Source of the DNA: Thiothrix winogradskyi | GTDB taxonomy: Bacteria > Pseudomonadota > Gammaproteobacteria > Thiotrichales > Thiotrichaceae | Direction of reading: 5' to 3' | NCBI RefSeq assembly: GCF_021650935.1 | Contig: NZ_CP091244.1 | Coordinates: forward strand, 4,092,001 to 4,156,000 | Length of the DNA: 64,000 nucleotides | Part shown: piece after piece, positions 23,668 through 32,547 of the stretch | How positions within the stretch are numbered: the stretch's first letter is position 1 | Layout: each line of letters begins with the position of its first letter | Position numbers and translations under genes: made by a program | The notes under the pieces: generated by a model | Databases searched by the model: none | Told to the model about the DNA's origin: nothing | What the model saw: only the letters and a program-made list of their open reading frames with translations

Positions 23668-25112
23668 ATCTGGCGAATACCCTGTTGCTGCTGTCCGTGC
23701 CGGTGCTGTGGATGGGCGTGGTGCAATTGTGCTTTGGGCTGTTATCCCGCTGGGTGTTTGACGATGACTTGATGCTGATCTTTGTCGAATCCGCGTTGCC
23801 GATGATTCTGGTGGGACTGGTTATGTTTTTGGTGGTGTGGAAGCGCCGCCTGAAAACGGTGTCGTATCGCGATGCTTTATTGTTTGCCACCCTCACATGG
23901 GTCGTCACTGGCGTGTTGGGTGGGCTGCCCATTATGCTGATTGCCCAGGTCAGTTTTACCGATGCGGTGTTTGAATCCATCAGCGCCCTGACCACCACGG
24001 GGGCAAGCATCTTGATTGGGCTGGATGGTATGTCTCCCAGTTTTCTGCTTTACCGCCAATTTTTGCAATGGATGGGCGGGCTGGGTGTGGTGATTTTCGT
24101 GGTAGCGGTGCTGCCAATGCTGAACGTGGGCGGGATGCGGTTGTTACGGGCGGAAACGCCGGGGCCGGTCAAAGATGACAAGCTTACCCCGCGCATTGCG
24201 CACACCTCGCATTACTTGTGGCTGGTATACGGGCTGATCACGGTCTTGTGTGCGCTGGCGTATTACCTAGGTGGGATGACGTTTTACGACGCGGTAGCAC
24301 ACAGTTTTTCCACCGTTTCAACCGGGGGATTTTCAACGCATGACAGTGGCATGTGGTTTTACGAAAGCCATTGGCTGCTGGCTATCAGCAATGTTTTTAT
24401 GCTGCTGGGAGCGCTCAATTTTGCGCTACATTTCAGCTTTTTGTACTCCGGCAAACCCAAGGTGTACTGGCACAATGAAGAAGCGCGGGTATTCCTGATC
24501 ACTGTTACCTTGTTGTCGCTGGGACTCGCCGGGTGGTTATGGGCGCAAGGGCGTTATGGTATCGGCGATGCACTGGGATTTGCCTTTTTTGAGGTCACGA
24601 CTTTCATCACCAGCACGGGATTTACCGGGGCTGATTTGACAAGCTGGCCACCGGGAACCGATTTATTTCTGGTGACGGTGGCTTATCTGGGGGGCTGCGC
24701 AGGGTCAACAGCGGGAGGCAATAAGTTTATCCGCAACATTGTAGTCGTAAAGTTATTTCAGCATTTGCTGCAACGGGCAATTCACCCCCATGCCATGCTG
24801 CCAATTCACTACAACGGTGAAGTGGTGAGTGATGCAGTACTCAATGCGATCATGGCTTTCCTATTTTTAGCGGCAACCAGCAGCGTGGTATTCACCTTGC
24901 TGCTGATGATGACGGGCTTGGATGCCTGGTCAGCGTTTACCGCCGTGGCCGCCTGCATCAATGTGCTGGGGCCGGGGTTTGGCGTAGTCAGTAGTAACTT
25001 CCAACCGGTCAGTGACGCGGGGATCTGGATGCTTTCCGCCGCCATGATTATCGGGCGGCTGGAATACCTGACGGTGTTTGCGTTGTTGTTGCCTGCGTTC
25101 TGGCGTTATTGA
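23661..25112 (+). CDS. trkH: TrkH-family potassium uptake protein
   Basis: 483 residues, about ten membrane helices, with the four pore-loop signatures of Trk/Ktr proteins: 'SALTTTGAS', 'STVSTGGFSTHDSG', 'FITSTGFTGAD' and 'ACINVLGPGFG'. TrkH forms the membrane pore for potassium and normally needs TrkA, which is not in the window. The start overlaps the kdpE-like gene by 7 bases. The linkage of KdpDE-type control with TrkH is unusual. Confidence 0.93.
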   Translation: MLNLANTLLLLSVPVLWMGVVQLCFGLLSRWVFDDDLMLIFVESALPMILVGLVMFLVVWKRRLKTVSYRDALLFATLTWVVTGVLGGLPIMLIAQVSFTDAVFESISALTTTGASILIGLDGMSPSFLLYRQFLQWMGGLGVVIFVVAVLPMLNVGGMRLLRAETPGPVKDDKLTPRIAHTSHYLWLVYGLITVLCALAYYLGGMTFYDAVAHSFSTVSTGGFSTHDSGMWFYESHWLLAISNVFMLLGALNFALHFSFLYSGKPKVYWHNEEARVFLITVTLLSLGLAGWLWAQGRYGIGDALGFAFFEVTTFITSTGFTGADLTSWPPGTDLFLVTVAYLGGCAGSTAGGNKFIRNIVVVKLFQHLLQRAIHPHAMLPIHYNGEVVSDAVLNAIMAFLFLAATSSVVFTLLLMMTGLDAWSAFTAVAACINVLGPGFGVVSSNFQPVSDAGIWMLSAAMIIGRLEYLTVFALLLPAFWRY

Positions 25113-25209
25113 ATGGCATTATTGCCGATGCGCGTCTGCAAATTGGTTAAGGGTACGCGATGAGCATTGCCGAACTTGCCTGTACGAAGCTATTTATCGG
25201 GCGTTGGGC

Positions 25210-25905
25210 TTAATCATCGTGTTTGAGGAAATGGTCGAATTGCGTGTAGGCATTTTCCAGCCACACCCGCAGCCGCTGACGTTCCGGCGTATTCATCAGG
25301 TCGCGGTTATTTGCCGCCGCCCAGAAACTCAGGTCGTTGAAATCGACTTTCTGCACCAATTTGGCGTGCAATTTGCCCAATGTCATGCAATACGCATTGC
25401 GTTGTTGCGCTTTCTGGAAAATCGGTGAACGCTCGAATGCCTCGAAGTTTTCACCGCGCCCCATGTTTTGCACCACAATGAACTGAATGTCTTGCTGTGG
25501 GTAGCTATCCAGCGTTTTGTCCAGCAGGCTCATGGCATCTACACCGTCATCCATCACGTGCCAGATGAATACTTTATGCCCCATTTCGGTGAAAATGCCG
25601 AATACGTCGCTTTCCGCAATCCACTGCCCCAAGCGTGCCGAAGTTTGCGCGGCAAGGTCGATAATGAGGTCATGTTCCGGCAACGTTTCGGCGATAGTAA
25701 TAATATTATCCAGACTTTCGTAATCATCCACGCGCAGCGGCGAGGCGAAGTCCTTGTAAAATCGAGAAAATGTGCCGTGTGACTGGTCGGAATCGAAGCC
25801 CGTAAACGGCGTGGCGTTGTCGATGAAATATTGTGCCAATAGACGTGCGGTCAGTGATTTGCCAACGCCGCCTTTTTCGCCGCCAATGAAATGTACCCTA
25901 CCCAT
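25210..25905 (-). CDS. ParA/MinD-like ATPase of unknown partner
   Basis: 231 residues from the ATG at 25905, with GGAGA 5 bases upstream; a second ATG at 25917 is possible. The N-terminus 'GRVHFIGGEKGGVGKS' carries the deviant Walker A (KGGxGKS). 'LIIDLAAQTSARLG' is the Walker B region. The C-terminal half ('FIVVQNMGRGENFEAFE') keeps the fold, but the usual ParB, MinE or conjugation partner is not next to it. It is a single orphan gene, divergent from hrpB with 29 bases between starts. Its role cannot be inferred. Confidence 0.75.
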   Translation of the reverse strand: MGRVHFIGGEKGGVGKSLTARLLAQYFIDNATPFTGFDSDQSHGTFSRFYKDFASPLRVDDYESLDNIITIAETLPEHDLIIDLAAQTSARLGQWIAESDVFGIFTEMGHKVFIWHVMDDGVDAMSLLDKTLDSYPQQDIQFIVVQNMGRGENFEAFERSPIFQKAQQRNAYCMTLGKLHAKLVQKVDFNDLSFWAAANNRDLMNTPERQRLRVWLENAYTQFDHFLKHDD

Positions 25906-25934
25906 TATTGTCTCCATGATTGCTGGTGGTTAAG

Positions 25935-28547
25935 ATGCGTATTATGCAACATTCAAGCCAGCTCGAACTAACTCTTCCCATTGATGCCGTCCTCGACGCT
26001 CTCAAACAAGCCCTGCGTGAACGCCACGAAGTCGTGCTAGAAGCCCCACCCGGCGCTGGCAAAACCACCCGCGTGCCTCTGGCTTTACTGAATGAGCCGT
26101 GGCTTGTGGGCAAAAAAATCCTCATGCTCGAACCGCGCCGCATTGCCGCCAAAAATGCCGCGCACCGCATGGCAAGCCTGCTGAACGAAAGCACCGGGCA
26201 AACTGTCGGCTACCGAATGCGCCTCGACAACAAAACCAGCCGCCAAACCCGCATCGAAGTCATTACCGAAGGCATCCTCACCCGCCAGTTGCAGCAAGAC
26301 CCGTCGCTGGATGGCGTTGGCTTGGTGATTTTCGACGAATTCCACGAACGCAATTTGGATTCCGACCTCGCCCTCAGCTTGTGTTTGAAAGGGCGCGAAC
26401 TGTTCCGCGACGATAGCCATCCGCTGAAATTACTGATCATGTCCGCCACCTTGGATAGCGTTGCGATTGCCAATCTACTGGATGATGCGCCAGTAGTACG
26501 CAGCGAAGGTCGCACTTACCCGGTAAACATCCGCTACGGGCAAGCCGCCAAACCCAATGAGCGTATCGTTGAGCGCATGGTTGCCACCTTGCGCCAAGCC
26601 TTAACCGACAACCCTGACAGCAGCATCCTCGCCTTCTTGCCCGGTCAAGGCGAAATCCACCGCACCACCGAAGCACTCGGCGCATGGCTGGTGGAACGCA
26701 AAATTCGCGGCGTGCATTTACGCCCGATGTACGGCAATCTCACGCTGGACGAACAGCAACAAGCCATTGCGCCGCTCACAGATTCAAGTGCTGGCGAACG
26801 CAAAGTGGTGCTGGCAACCAACATTGCTGAAACCAGCCTGACCATCGAAGGCGTGGATGTGGTGGTCGATTCCGGGCTGGTGCGTGAAGCCCGTTTCGAT
26901 CCCGGTACGGGCATGACCGGCTTGCACACCACGCGCATTTCCCGCGCATCCAGCACCCAACGCGCCGGACGTGCAGGCCGACTTGCCCCCGGTGTGTGCT
27001 ACCGACTGTGGACGGAAAGCCAACAAGAACAACTTGCCGCGCACAATACGCCCGAAATCTTACGCGCCGATCTCGCCCCACTCGCCTTGCAATTGTTGCA
27101 ATGGGGGGTGGATGATCCAACAGAATTGCACTGGCTGGATGTGCCGCCTTCCGGTCTGTGGCAACAGGCGCTGGATTTGCTGGAAACGCTCGGCGCGATT
27201 CAACGCAAGGGCAAAGCCACGGTACTGACTGCACACGGGCAAGTCATGTGCAATCTGCCCGTGCATCCGCGCCTTGCACACCTGCTGATTTGTGGCGCAC
27301 AAGCCGGACACCTGAACGCTGCGGCTAACCTTGCCAGCCTGCTTTCCGAGCGTAATCCGTTCAGCCAAGACAATCCTGACATTAGCCAAGCGCTGGAAAT
27401 ACTGGCAGGCAAAGCCAAATGCCCGCCCCAGCAGCAAGGCTGGTTACAACGTACCCGGCAACTGGCAAACCAGTTTAAAGAAACCCCTCCTAACCTCCCC
27501 TTATCAGGGGAGGGACAAGAATTCGGAGTCCGGTCAAGCTCCTCCCCTGATAAGGGGAGGCCGGGAGGGGTTTCTTCGTCCATCAATGGCTACTTGTTGG
27601 CTTGCGCCTACCCCGACCGTATTGCCCGACGGCGGCATTCCGGCGGCTACCAACTAGCCAACGGACGCAGTGCTGATCTGCCCGACAAACACGCGCTGGG
27701 CAATCAGGCGTGGCTGGCGATTGCCGAAGTCAGCAACATGGCGGGCAAAAGCAGCGACACCATCCGCTCCGCCGCCGCGTTGGATGACAAGCTGTTTGCG
27801 AGCGCATTGGCGGATCAAGTGCGCACGCAAACCGTAGTGGAATGGGACAATAAAGCGGGGCGTTTCATCGCAGAAGCCCAGCAAAAAATCGGTGCATTGG
27901 TATTACAACGCAAAGCCCTGCAAGCCGTACCAAGTGAAGCCAAAAGTGCCGCGCTGATTGGTTTCATCCGCAAACAAGGGCTGGATGTGCTGCCTTGGCA
28001 AACGGAACAGGAACAATGGTGCGCACGGGTGAATCTGTTACGCAGCGTAGACCCCGAACAGCTCTGGCCTGATGTCAGCCGTGCCAACTTGCTGGCAACG
28101 CTGGAAGATTGGCTTGCGCCGTATCTGGAGGGGGTGAATGTATTGGCGGATTTCAAAAAGCTCGATTTGACCAGCATCCTCAGCAACCTGTTGCCGTGGG
28201 AAAGGCAACAGCGTTTGGAGCAACTTGCTCCCAAACGCTTGGACGTGCCTTCGGGGCATGACATTGCCATCGACTACAGCCAAGCGCCGCCGGTACTCGC
28301 GGTGAAATTGCAGGAAATGTTTGGTTGCCAACAAACCCCGACCATTGCCAATGGCAGGGTCGCGCTGCTGGTGCATCTGCTGTCTCCGGCGGGCAGACCA
28401 TTGCAGATTACGCAGGATTTGGCAGGATTCTGGCGCACGTCTTACCACGAGGTGAAAAAAGACATGAAAGGACGTTACCCTAAGCACCCGTGGCCGGATG
28501 ACCCATTGCAGGCAATGGCGACGCGCAAGGTCAAGCGGCTGCTGTAA
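25935..28547 (+). CDS. hrpB: ATP-dependent helicase HrpB with an in-frame repeat insertion
   Basis: 870 residues from the ATG at 25935; the ATG at 25944 is also possible. Motif I 'PPGAGKTTRVP' near 38, motif II 'DEFHE' near 137, motif III 'SATLD' near 170 and motif VI 'QRAGRAGRLAPG' near 342 define a DEAH-type helicase, and the C-terminal HrpB domain follows. Residues ~516-547 ('KETPPNLPLSGEG' onward) are encoded by a 95-bp palindromic element. Homologs run from the 'W..R.RQLANQ' helix directly to 'LLACAYPDRIARRR', so the insertion is extra but frame-preserving. HrpB helicases are thought to act on RNA or RNP; the target is unknown. Confidence 0.93.
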   Translation: MRIMQHSSQLELTLPIDAVLDALKQALRERHEVVLEAPPGAGKTTRVPLALLNEPWLVGKKILMLEPRRIAAKNAAHRMASLLNESTGQTVGYRMRLDNKTSRQTRIEVITEGILTRQLQQDPSLDGVGLVIFDEFHERNLDSDLALSLCLKGRELFRDDSHPLKLLIMSATLDSVAIANLLDDAPVVRSEGRTYPVNIRYGQAAKPNERIVERMVATLRQALTDNPDSSILAFLPGQGEIHRTTEALGAWLVERKIRGVHLRPMYGNLTLDEQQQAIAPLTDSSAGERKVVLATNIAETSLTIEGVDVVVDSGLVREARFDPGTGMTGLHTTRISRASSTQRAGRAGRLAPGVCYRLWTESQQEQLAAHNTPEILRADLAPLALQLLQWGVDDPTELHWLDVPPSGLWQQALDLLETLGAIQRKGKATVLTAHGQVMCNLPVHPRLAHLLICGAQAGHLNAAANLASLLSERNPFSQDNPDISQALEILAGKAKCPPQQQGWLQRTRQLANQFKETPPNLPLSGEGQEFGVRSSSSPDKGRPGGVSSSINGYLLACAYPDRIARRRHSGGYQLANGRSADLPDKHALGNQAWLAIAEVSNMAGKSSDTIRSAAALDDKLFASALADQVRTQTVVEWDNKAGRFIAEAQQKIGALVLQRKALQAVPSEAKSAALIGFIRKQGLDVLPWQTEQEQWCARVNLLRSVDPEQLWPDVSRANLLATLEDWLAPYLEGVNVLADFKKLDLTSILSNLLPWERQQRLEQLAPKRLDVPSGHDIAIDYSQAPPVLAVKLQEMFGCQQTPTIANGRVALLVHLLSPAGRPLQITQDLAGFWRTSYHEVKKDMKGRYPKHPWPDDPLQAMATRKVKRLL
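27480..27574. repeat. 95-bp palindromic element inside hrpB
   Basis: GAAACCCCTCCTAACCTCC..TTATCAGGGGAGG and CCTCCCCTGATAAGGGG..GGGAGGGGTTTC pair over the full length. Same size and family as 15029-15123. The gene reads it in the same frame as the MFS gene ('KETPPNLPLSGEGQE ... SSPDKGR'). Confidence 0.9.
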
Positions 28548-29075
28548 TCAGGAGTAACTCGGTTTACACGCGCCGGGAATGCGCCCAAACCCAATCAAGC
28601 GATTCGACCAATAGCCTTTCAGCTCATCGGTGGCAATCGCCCTGCCCTTACGTGGCGCATGGACAAATTTGTCGTTGCCCAGATAAATCCCCACGTGGCT
28701 TATGCGCTTGCCGCTGGTATTGAAAAATACCAAATCGCCTTTCTGACTTTGCGCTTTAGGAACTTTGACAGCAGCAGCGTATTGCTCAGCAGCAGTGCGC
28801 GGAATGGCTACTTGTGCGCCGTTTTTGAAGGCGTATTGCGTCAAACCGCTACAATCAAAACCGGTTGCCGGACTCGTGCCGCCCCAGCGGTACATTTTGC
28901 CCTGCTGCTTTTGCGCATTCCACACGACTTTATCCAGCAAACTCACCGCTGGTTGCTGCTGTACCACCGGAATTTGCGCCACACTCGCTACTTTCGGCGA
29001 TTCAGACACCGCACTACAACCAACCGAAGCACACACCAACAACACTGCAAATCCTTGCATTATGACACCAGACAT
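28548..29075 (-). CDS. NlpC/P60-family lipoprotein, likely peptidoglycan endopeptidase
   Basis: 175 residues from the ATG at 29075, with GGAGG 8 bases upstream. 'FAVLLVCASVGCSAVS' is a type II signal with lipobox 'SVGC'. The NlpC/P60 domain (about 55-170) has catalytic Cys in 'GFDCSGLTQYAF', His in 'RISHVGIYLGN' and 'KFVHAPRKG'. Family enzymes cut peptide stems of peptidoglycan. The lipid anchor puts it in the outer or inner membrane facing the periplasm. It is convergent with hrpB: the two genes end at adjoining bases. Confidence 0.93.
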   Translation of the reverse strand: MSGVIMQGFAVLLVCASVGCSAVSESPKVASVAQIPVVQQQPAVSLLDKVVWNAQKQQGKMYRWGGTSPATGFDCSGLTQYAFKNGAQVAIPRTAAEQYAAAVKVPKAQSQKGDLVFFNTSGKRISHVGIYLGNDKFVHAPRKGRAIATDELKGYWSNRLIGFGRIPGACKPSYS

Positions 29076-29121
29076 ATAGGCATCCTCCACTCAACACCAC
29101 ACAACCTTTATACTCGTAAGG

Positions 29122-29150
29122 TTAGGGGGAAAACCTAATATTCCCCCTAA
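29122..29150. terminator. Hairpin between rsmD and the NlpC/P60 gene
   Basis: TTAGGGGGAA (29122-29131) and TTCCCCCTAA (29141-29150) form a perfect 10-bp stem with a 9-base loop. It lies upstream of the NlpC gene and downstream of rsmD, so it may end rsmD transcription on the minus strand. A T-run is weak. Confidence 0.45.
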
Positions 29151-29225
29151 GCGGCTTACAATACATCCCTCACTTAACAATAAAAAGTCTAGGTCAGAAC
29201 CTGAATCTTTGCTGAACAAATATGA

Positions 29226-29774
29226 TTAAATTAGCAAGAAACTTTTTACCTGCCCCGCTTGGGTTTCGCGATGGATGTTTAAGTTGAAACGGCTGAAGTC
29301 AATCCTGGCATCAGACTCGTGTTCCAGATAGATCATGCCCCCCGGTTGCAACAAAGATTTTGCCAGCACGATCTCCAGCACGGGTTCCAATAAGTTTTTA
29401 CGGAAGGGGGGATCAAGGAAAATCAAATCAAAACCCTGTGTTTCCCGTTGCAGAAACCGCAAGGCATCATCGTGTACCAACTGCGCGTGTTGCGCCCCCA
29501 ACAACGCAATATTGTCACGCAAGGCTTTGGCAGCAGCCGGATGCTTTTCCACCATCACCACCTCACTCGCCCCCCGTGACAAAGCCTCCAAACCTAATGC
29601 ACCACTGCCTGCAAACAAGTCGAGGCAACGCGCCCCCGGTATTTGCAGTTGCAACCAATTGAACAAGGTTTCGCGCACCCGATCCGGGGTTGGGCGCAAA
29701 CCGGGTACATCGGCAAAACGTAACTGGCGACTGCGCCATTCGCCCCCAATAATGCGCAATAGGTTATTTTTCAT
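29226..29774 (-). CDS. rsmD: 16S rRNA (guanine966-N2)-methyltransferase RsmD
   Basis: 182 residues from the ATG at 29774, overlapping the previous stop by 11 bases. 'RIIGGEWRSRQL' is the RsmD N-terminal signature; 'DLFAGSGALGLEALSRGA' is the SAM-binding loop; 'IFLDPPFRK' is the catalytic (D/N)PPF motif. RsmD methylates G966 of 16S rRNA. Its place near ftsY is the known gammaproteobacterial arrangement, here with two M16 peptidases between. Confidence 0.96.
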   Translation of the reverse strand: MKNNLLRIIGGEWRSRQLRFADVPGLRPTPDRVRETLFNWLQLQIPGARCLDLFAGSGALGLEALSRGASEVVMVEKHPAAAKALRDNIALLGAQHAQLVHDDALRFLQRETQGFDLIFLDPPFRKNLLEPVLEIVLAKSLLQPGGMIYLEHESDARIDFSRFNLNIHRETQAGQVKSFLLI

Positions 29775-31077
29775 CACCGCCCACAATCACCGTCACCATT
29801 TTGTCGGGCTGGATACGACGAGTAAACGCTTCGGTAATTTGTTCCCGCGTCAAGGCATTCACCTTAGTGGTAAAGGTATCCAAATAATCCAATGGCAATT
29901 GGTAAAAACCGATCATGCCGATGTATTCGACAATCTGGCTATTATTCGCGGTACGCAAGGGGAAACCGCCACTCACGTCTTTTTTGGATGCTTCCAGTTC
30001 TTCAGCCGTCGGGCCTTCTTGCTGGAATTTACCCAACACATCACCCACCACCTTCACGGCTTCATCGGTTTGTTCCAACTTGGTTTGCAAGCCTATTTGA
30101 AACACCCCAAGCTGCGCCAAGGGTGCAAAATAACTGTACACGCTGTAACTCAAACCCCGATCATTGCGGATTTCCTTCATCAAACGTGAGGTAAAACCAC
30201 TGCCGCCCAACACCTGATTGCCCATGTACAGGGTGAAAAAGTCCTCATCGCCACGCTTATTACCGATCTGCCCCACCAAAATGTGCGCCTGCGCGGACGG
30301 GTAAGGAATCTTCACGGTTTTCGCCTCAGTGAGTGGCTTAACCTCAGGCAACGCAGCGGCTGCTTCTCCTTCCGGCAATGCTCCCGACACTTTTTCCGCC
30401 AAAGCTTCGGCTTGCGCACGGTCTACCGCGCCCACAATCGCCAGCAAACCATTTTTTGCTACGTAATGCTGTTGGTAAAACGCTTTCAAATTCTCGACTT
30501 TCAACGCTTGCACACTGTCTTCCGTGCCGTTTTCGGGCTGACCATACGGGTGATCGCCGTACAACGCTTGGTAAAACGCTTTGCTGCCAAGGCTGGCGGG
30601 GTCTTGTTTTTCAGCTTGCAAACCCACTAGGGTCAGCTTTTGCACCCGCTCGAAATCTTTTTGCGGAAAATCGGGTTTCGACACCACTTTCAACCACAAA
30701 TCCAGTGCCGCTTGTTGCTCTTTTTCCAAGGTAATGGTGCGCAAACCTGCCCAGCCCATGTCGCTGGAAGTGCTGGAAGAAAACACCGCACCAATGGCTT
30801 CAAACTGCTCGGCGAGTTGGTCTTCACTCAAACCCGCCGCGCCTTTATCCAACATGCTATTGGTCAGCATTGCCAAGCCCGGTTTATCGCCATCGCGGGC
30901 GCTACCGGCTGCAAAAATCAGGCGCATATCCAACATCGGCAATTCCGGCGCGGGGACGTAATACACCCGCAAGCCATTGGCAGTTGTCCAATGTTCAATC
31001 TTCGGGGCGGCTGCTACCTGCGCGGTAAACAGGGCAAATAACAGCACCAACGGCGCTACAATAATAGTTTTTAACAT
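29764..31077 (-). CDS. M16-family peptidase-like protein, second subunit without HxxEH
   Basis: 437 residues from the ATG at 31077; a longer frame adds 24 residues inside the gap to the neighbour. A signal peptide ('APLVLLFALFTAQVAAAP') precedes two M16 domains. The position where M16A enzymes hold HxxEH here reads 'GLAMLTNSMLDKGAAG', so zinc ligands are missing. Such subunits pair with an active M16 protein to form the substrate-binding half. The active partner is the gene 4 bases upstream. Site of action: periplasm. Confidence 0.92.
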   Translation of the reverse strand: MLKTIIVAPLVLLFALFTAQVAAAPKIEHWTTANGLRVYYVPAPELPMLDMRLIFAAGSARDGDKPGLAMLTNSMLDKGAAGLSEDQLAEQFEAIGAVFSSSTSSDMGWAGLRTITLEKEQQAALDLWLKVVSKPDFPQKDFERVQKLTLVGLQAEKQDPASLGSKAFYQALYGDHPYGQPENGTEDSVQALKVENLKAFYQQHYVAKNGLLAIVGAVDRAQAEALAEKVSGALPEGEAAAALPEVKPLTEAKTVKIPYPSAQAHILVGQIGNKRGDEDFFTLYMGNQVLGGSGFTSRLMKEIRNDRGLSYSVYSYFAPLAQLGVFQIGLQTKLEQTDEAVKVVGDVLGKFQQEGPTAEELEASKKDVSGGFPLRTANNSQIVEYIGMIGFYQLPLDYLDTFTTKVNALTREQITEAFTRRIQPDKMVTVIVGGDEK

Positions 31078-31081
31078 GGAG

Positions 31082-32506
31082 TTATCTCTCAAAGCGTGGC
31101 GCGTTTTTCGGCTTATTCGGGTCAATGGGTTGCGGATCAAGTTCCGCAATCGTGAGTGAATCTTCGATCAGGTATTTTTTCGCCACTGCCTGAATTTGTT
31201 CCGGGGTAATCGCCAGAATATTATCCACGTATTCATCCGCCAGCTTGTAACCCAAACCCACGGTTTCCAATGAACCCAACACATTCGCCTGATTTTGTTG
31301 GGAATCGCGCTCGTAGATTTCACTGGCAATCACTTGGGCTTTGACCCGCGACAACTCCTCAGCAGTCACTGGTTCGTTGCGGAGTTTTTCCACCTGTTCC
31401 AATAAGGCAGCTTTCACCGTTTCGAGTTTTTCGCCTTTGGTCGGCATTCCGCTTAAGCTGAATAAATCCGGCAAGCGCCCAAACCCGCTGTACCAAGCGC
31501 TGGCGCTGGAGGCGATTTCTTTGCCACGAATCAGTTCTTTGGATAAGCGCGAACTGTTACCGCCATCTAAAATACTGGCTAACATTTCCAGCGCATACGG
31601 CTCCCATTTTTCCTTGGCATTGACCATGGCGGGGACTTTGTAACCCATCAGAATGTACGGCAGTTCGGCAGGCGCTTTCACCTTAATGGTGCGCAAGCCT
31701 TTTTGCTCGACTTCGGTTTGCGGTTTAGGTGGAGGAATGTTTTCCGTCGGTTTGAGTGGACCATAATATTTTTTCGCCAGTTCTAGCACTTTTTCTGGCT
31801 CAACATCACCGACGACCACCAGCGTGGCATTATTGGGCGCGTACCAGCGTTCATACCAGGCTCGCAGGTCTTCAACTTGCATGGCGTCCAAATCTGCCAT
31901 CCAACCGATGACCGGGTTTTTGTAGGGGCTATTGAGGAAAGCTACCCCCTCGAATTGCTCACGGGTCAAGGACGTGGGTTTATCGTCGGTACGCCAGCGG
32001 CGCTCTTCTTTGACCACTTCGAGTTCTTTTTTGAATTCGGCAGGCGGTAACGTGAGGTTACGCACCCGATCCGATTCCAAGTCAAACGCGACTTCCAGCC
32101 GATCGGCAGCAATCACTTGATAATAAGCGGTGTAGTCTTGCCCGGTGAATGCATTATCTTCCGCACCGTTTTCCGCGATGATGCGATTGAATTCGCCGGT
32201 GGGGTATTTTTCTGTACCCTTAAACATCATGTGTTCCAGCACGTGGGAAACCCCTGTCGAACCGTTCGGTTCATAGCTCGACCCCACTTTGTACCACAAT
32301 TGCACCACGGCAATCGGCGCACGCTTATCCTGTTTCACCAGTACCTTCAAACCGTTATCCAGCTTGTATTCGTGGACGGGTACTTCTACCTTTACCCGCT
32401 CAATGGCGTGCGCTGTGGACACAAAAAAACCTGAAAATATGACAGAAACCGCTAGAATTGTTTTGATATTACGGTTTTGTCTGGCAAATGGTAGTATTCT
32501 TCGCAT
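31082..32506 (-). CDS. M16-family zinc peptidase, active subunit
   Basis: 474 residues from the ATG at 32506; a longer frame would begin inside ftsY. The signal peptide ('ILAVSVIFSGFFVSTAHA') is followed by an M16 domain with the inverted zinc motif 'HVLEHMMFKG' (HxxEH) and the downstream Glu in 'EVVKEERRWRTDD'. The second domain lies at about 205-440. It forms a pair with the inactive subunit 4 bases downstream. It is divergent from ftsY with 41 bases between starts. Confidence 0.94.
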   Translation of the reverse strand: MRRILPFARQNRNIKTILAVSVIFSGFFVSTAHAIERVKVEVPVHEYKLDNGLKVLVKQDKRAPIAVVQLWYKVGSSYEPNGSTGVSHVLEHMMFKGTEKYPTGEFNRIIAENGAEDNAFTGQDYTAYYQVIAADRLEVAFDLESDRVRNLTLPPAEFKKELEVVKEERRWRTDDKPTSLTREQFEGVAFLNSPYKNPVIGWMADLDAMQVEDLRAWYERWYAPNNATLVVVGDVEPEKVLELAKKYYGPLKPTENIPPPKPQTEVEQKGLRTIKVKAPAELPYILMGYKVPAMVNAKEKWEPYALEMLASILDGGNSSRLSKELIRGKEIASSASAWYSGFGRLPDLFSLSGMPTKGEKLETVKAALLEQVEKLRNEPVTAEELSRVKAQVIASEIYERDSQQNQANVLGSLETVGLGYKLADEYVDNILAITPEQIQAVAKKYLIEDSLTIAELDPQPIDPNKPKNAPRFER

Positions 32507-32547
32507 TCTCGCACCTGACGATAATAAAGCTGGACGGTCATTGTACG

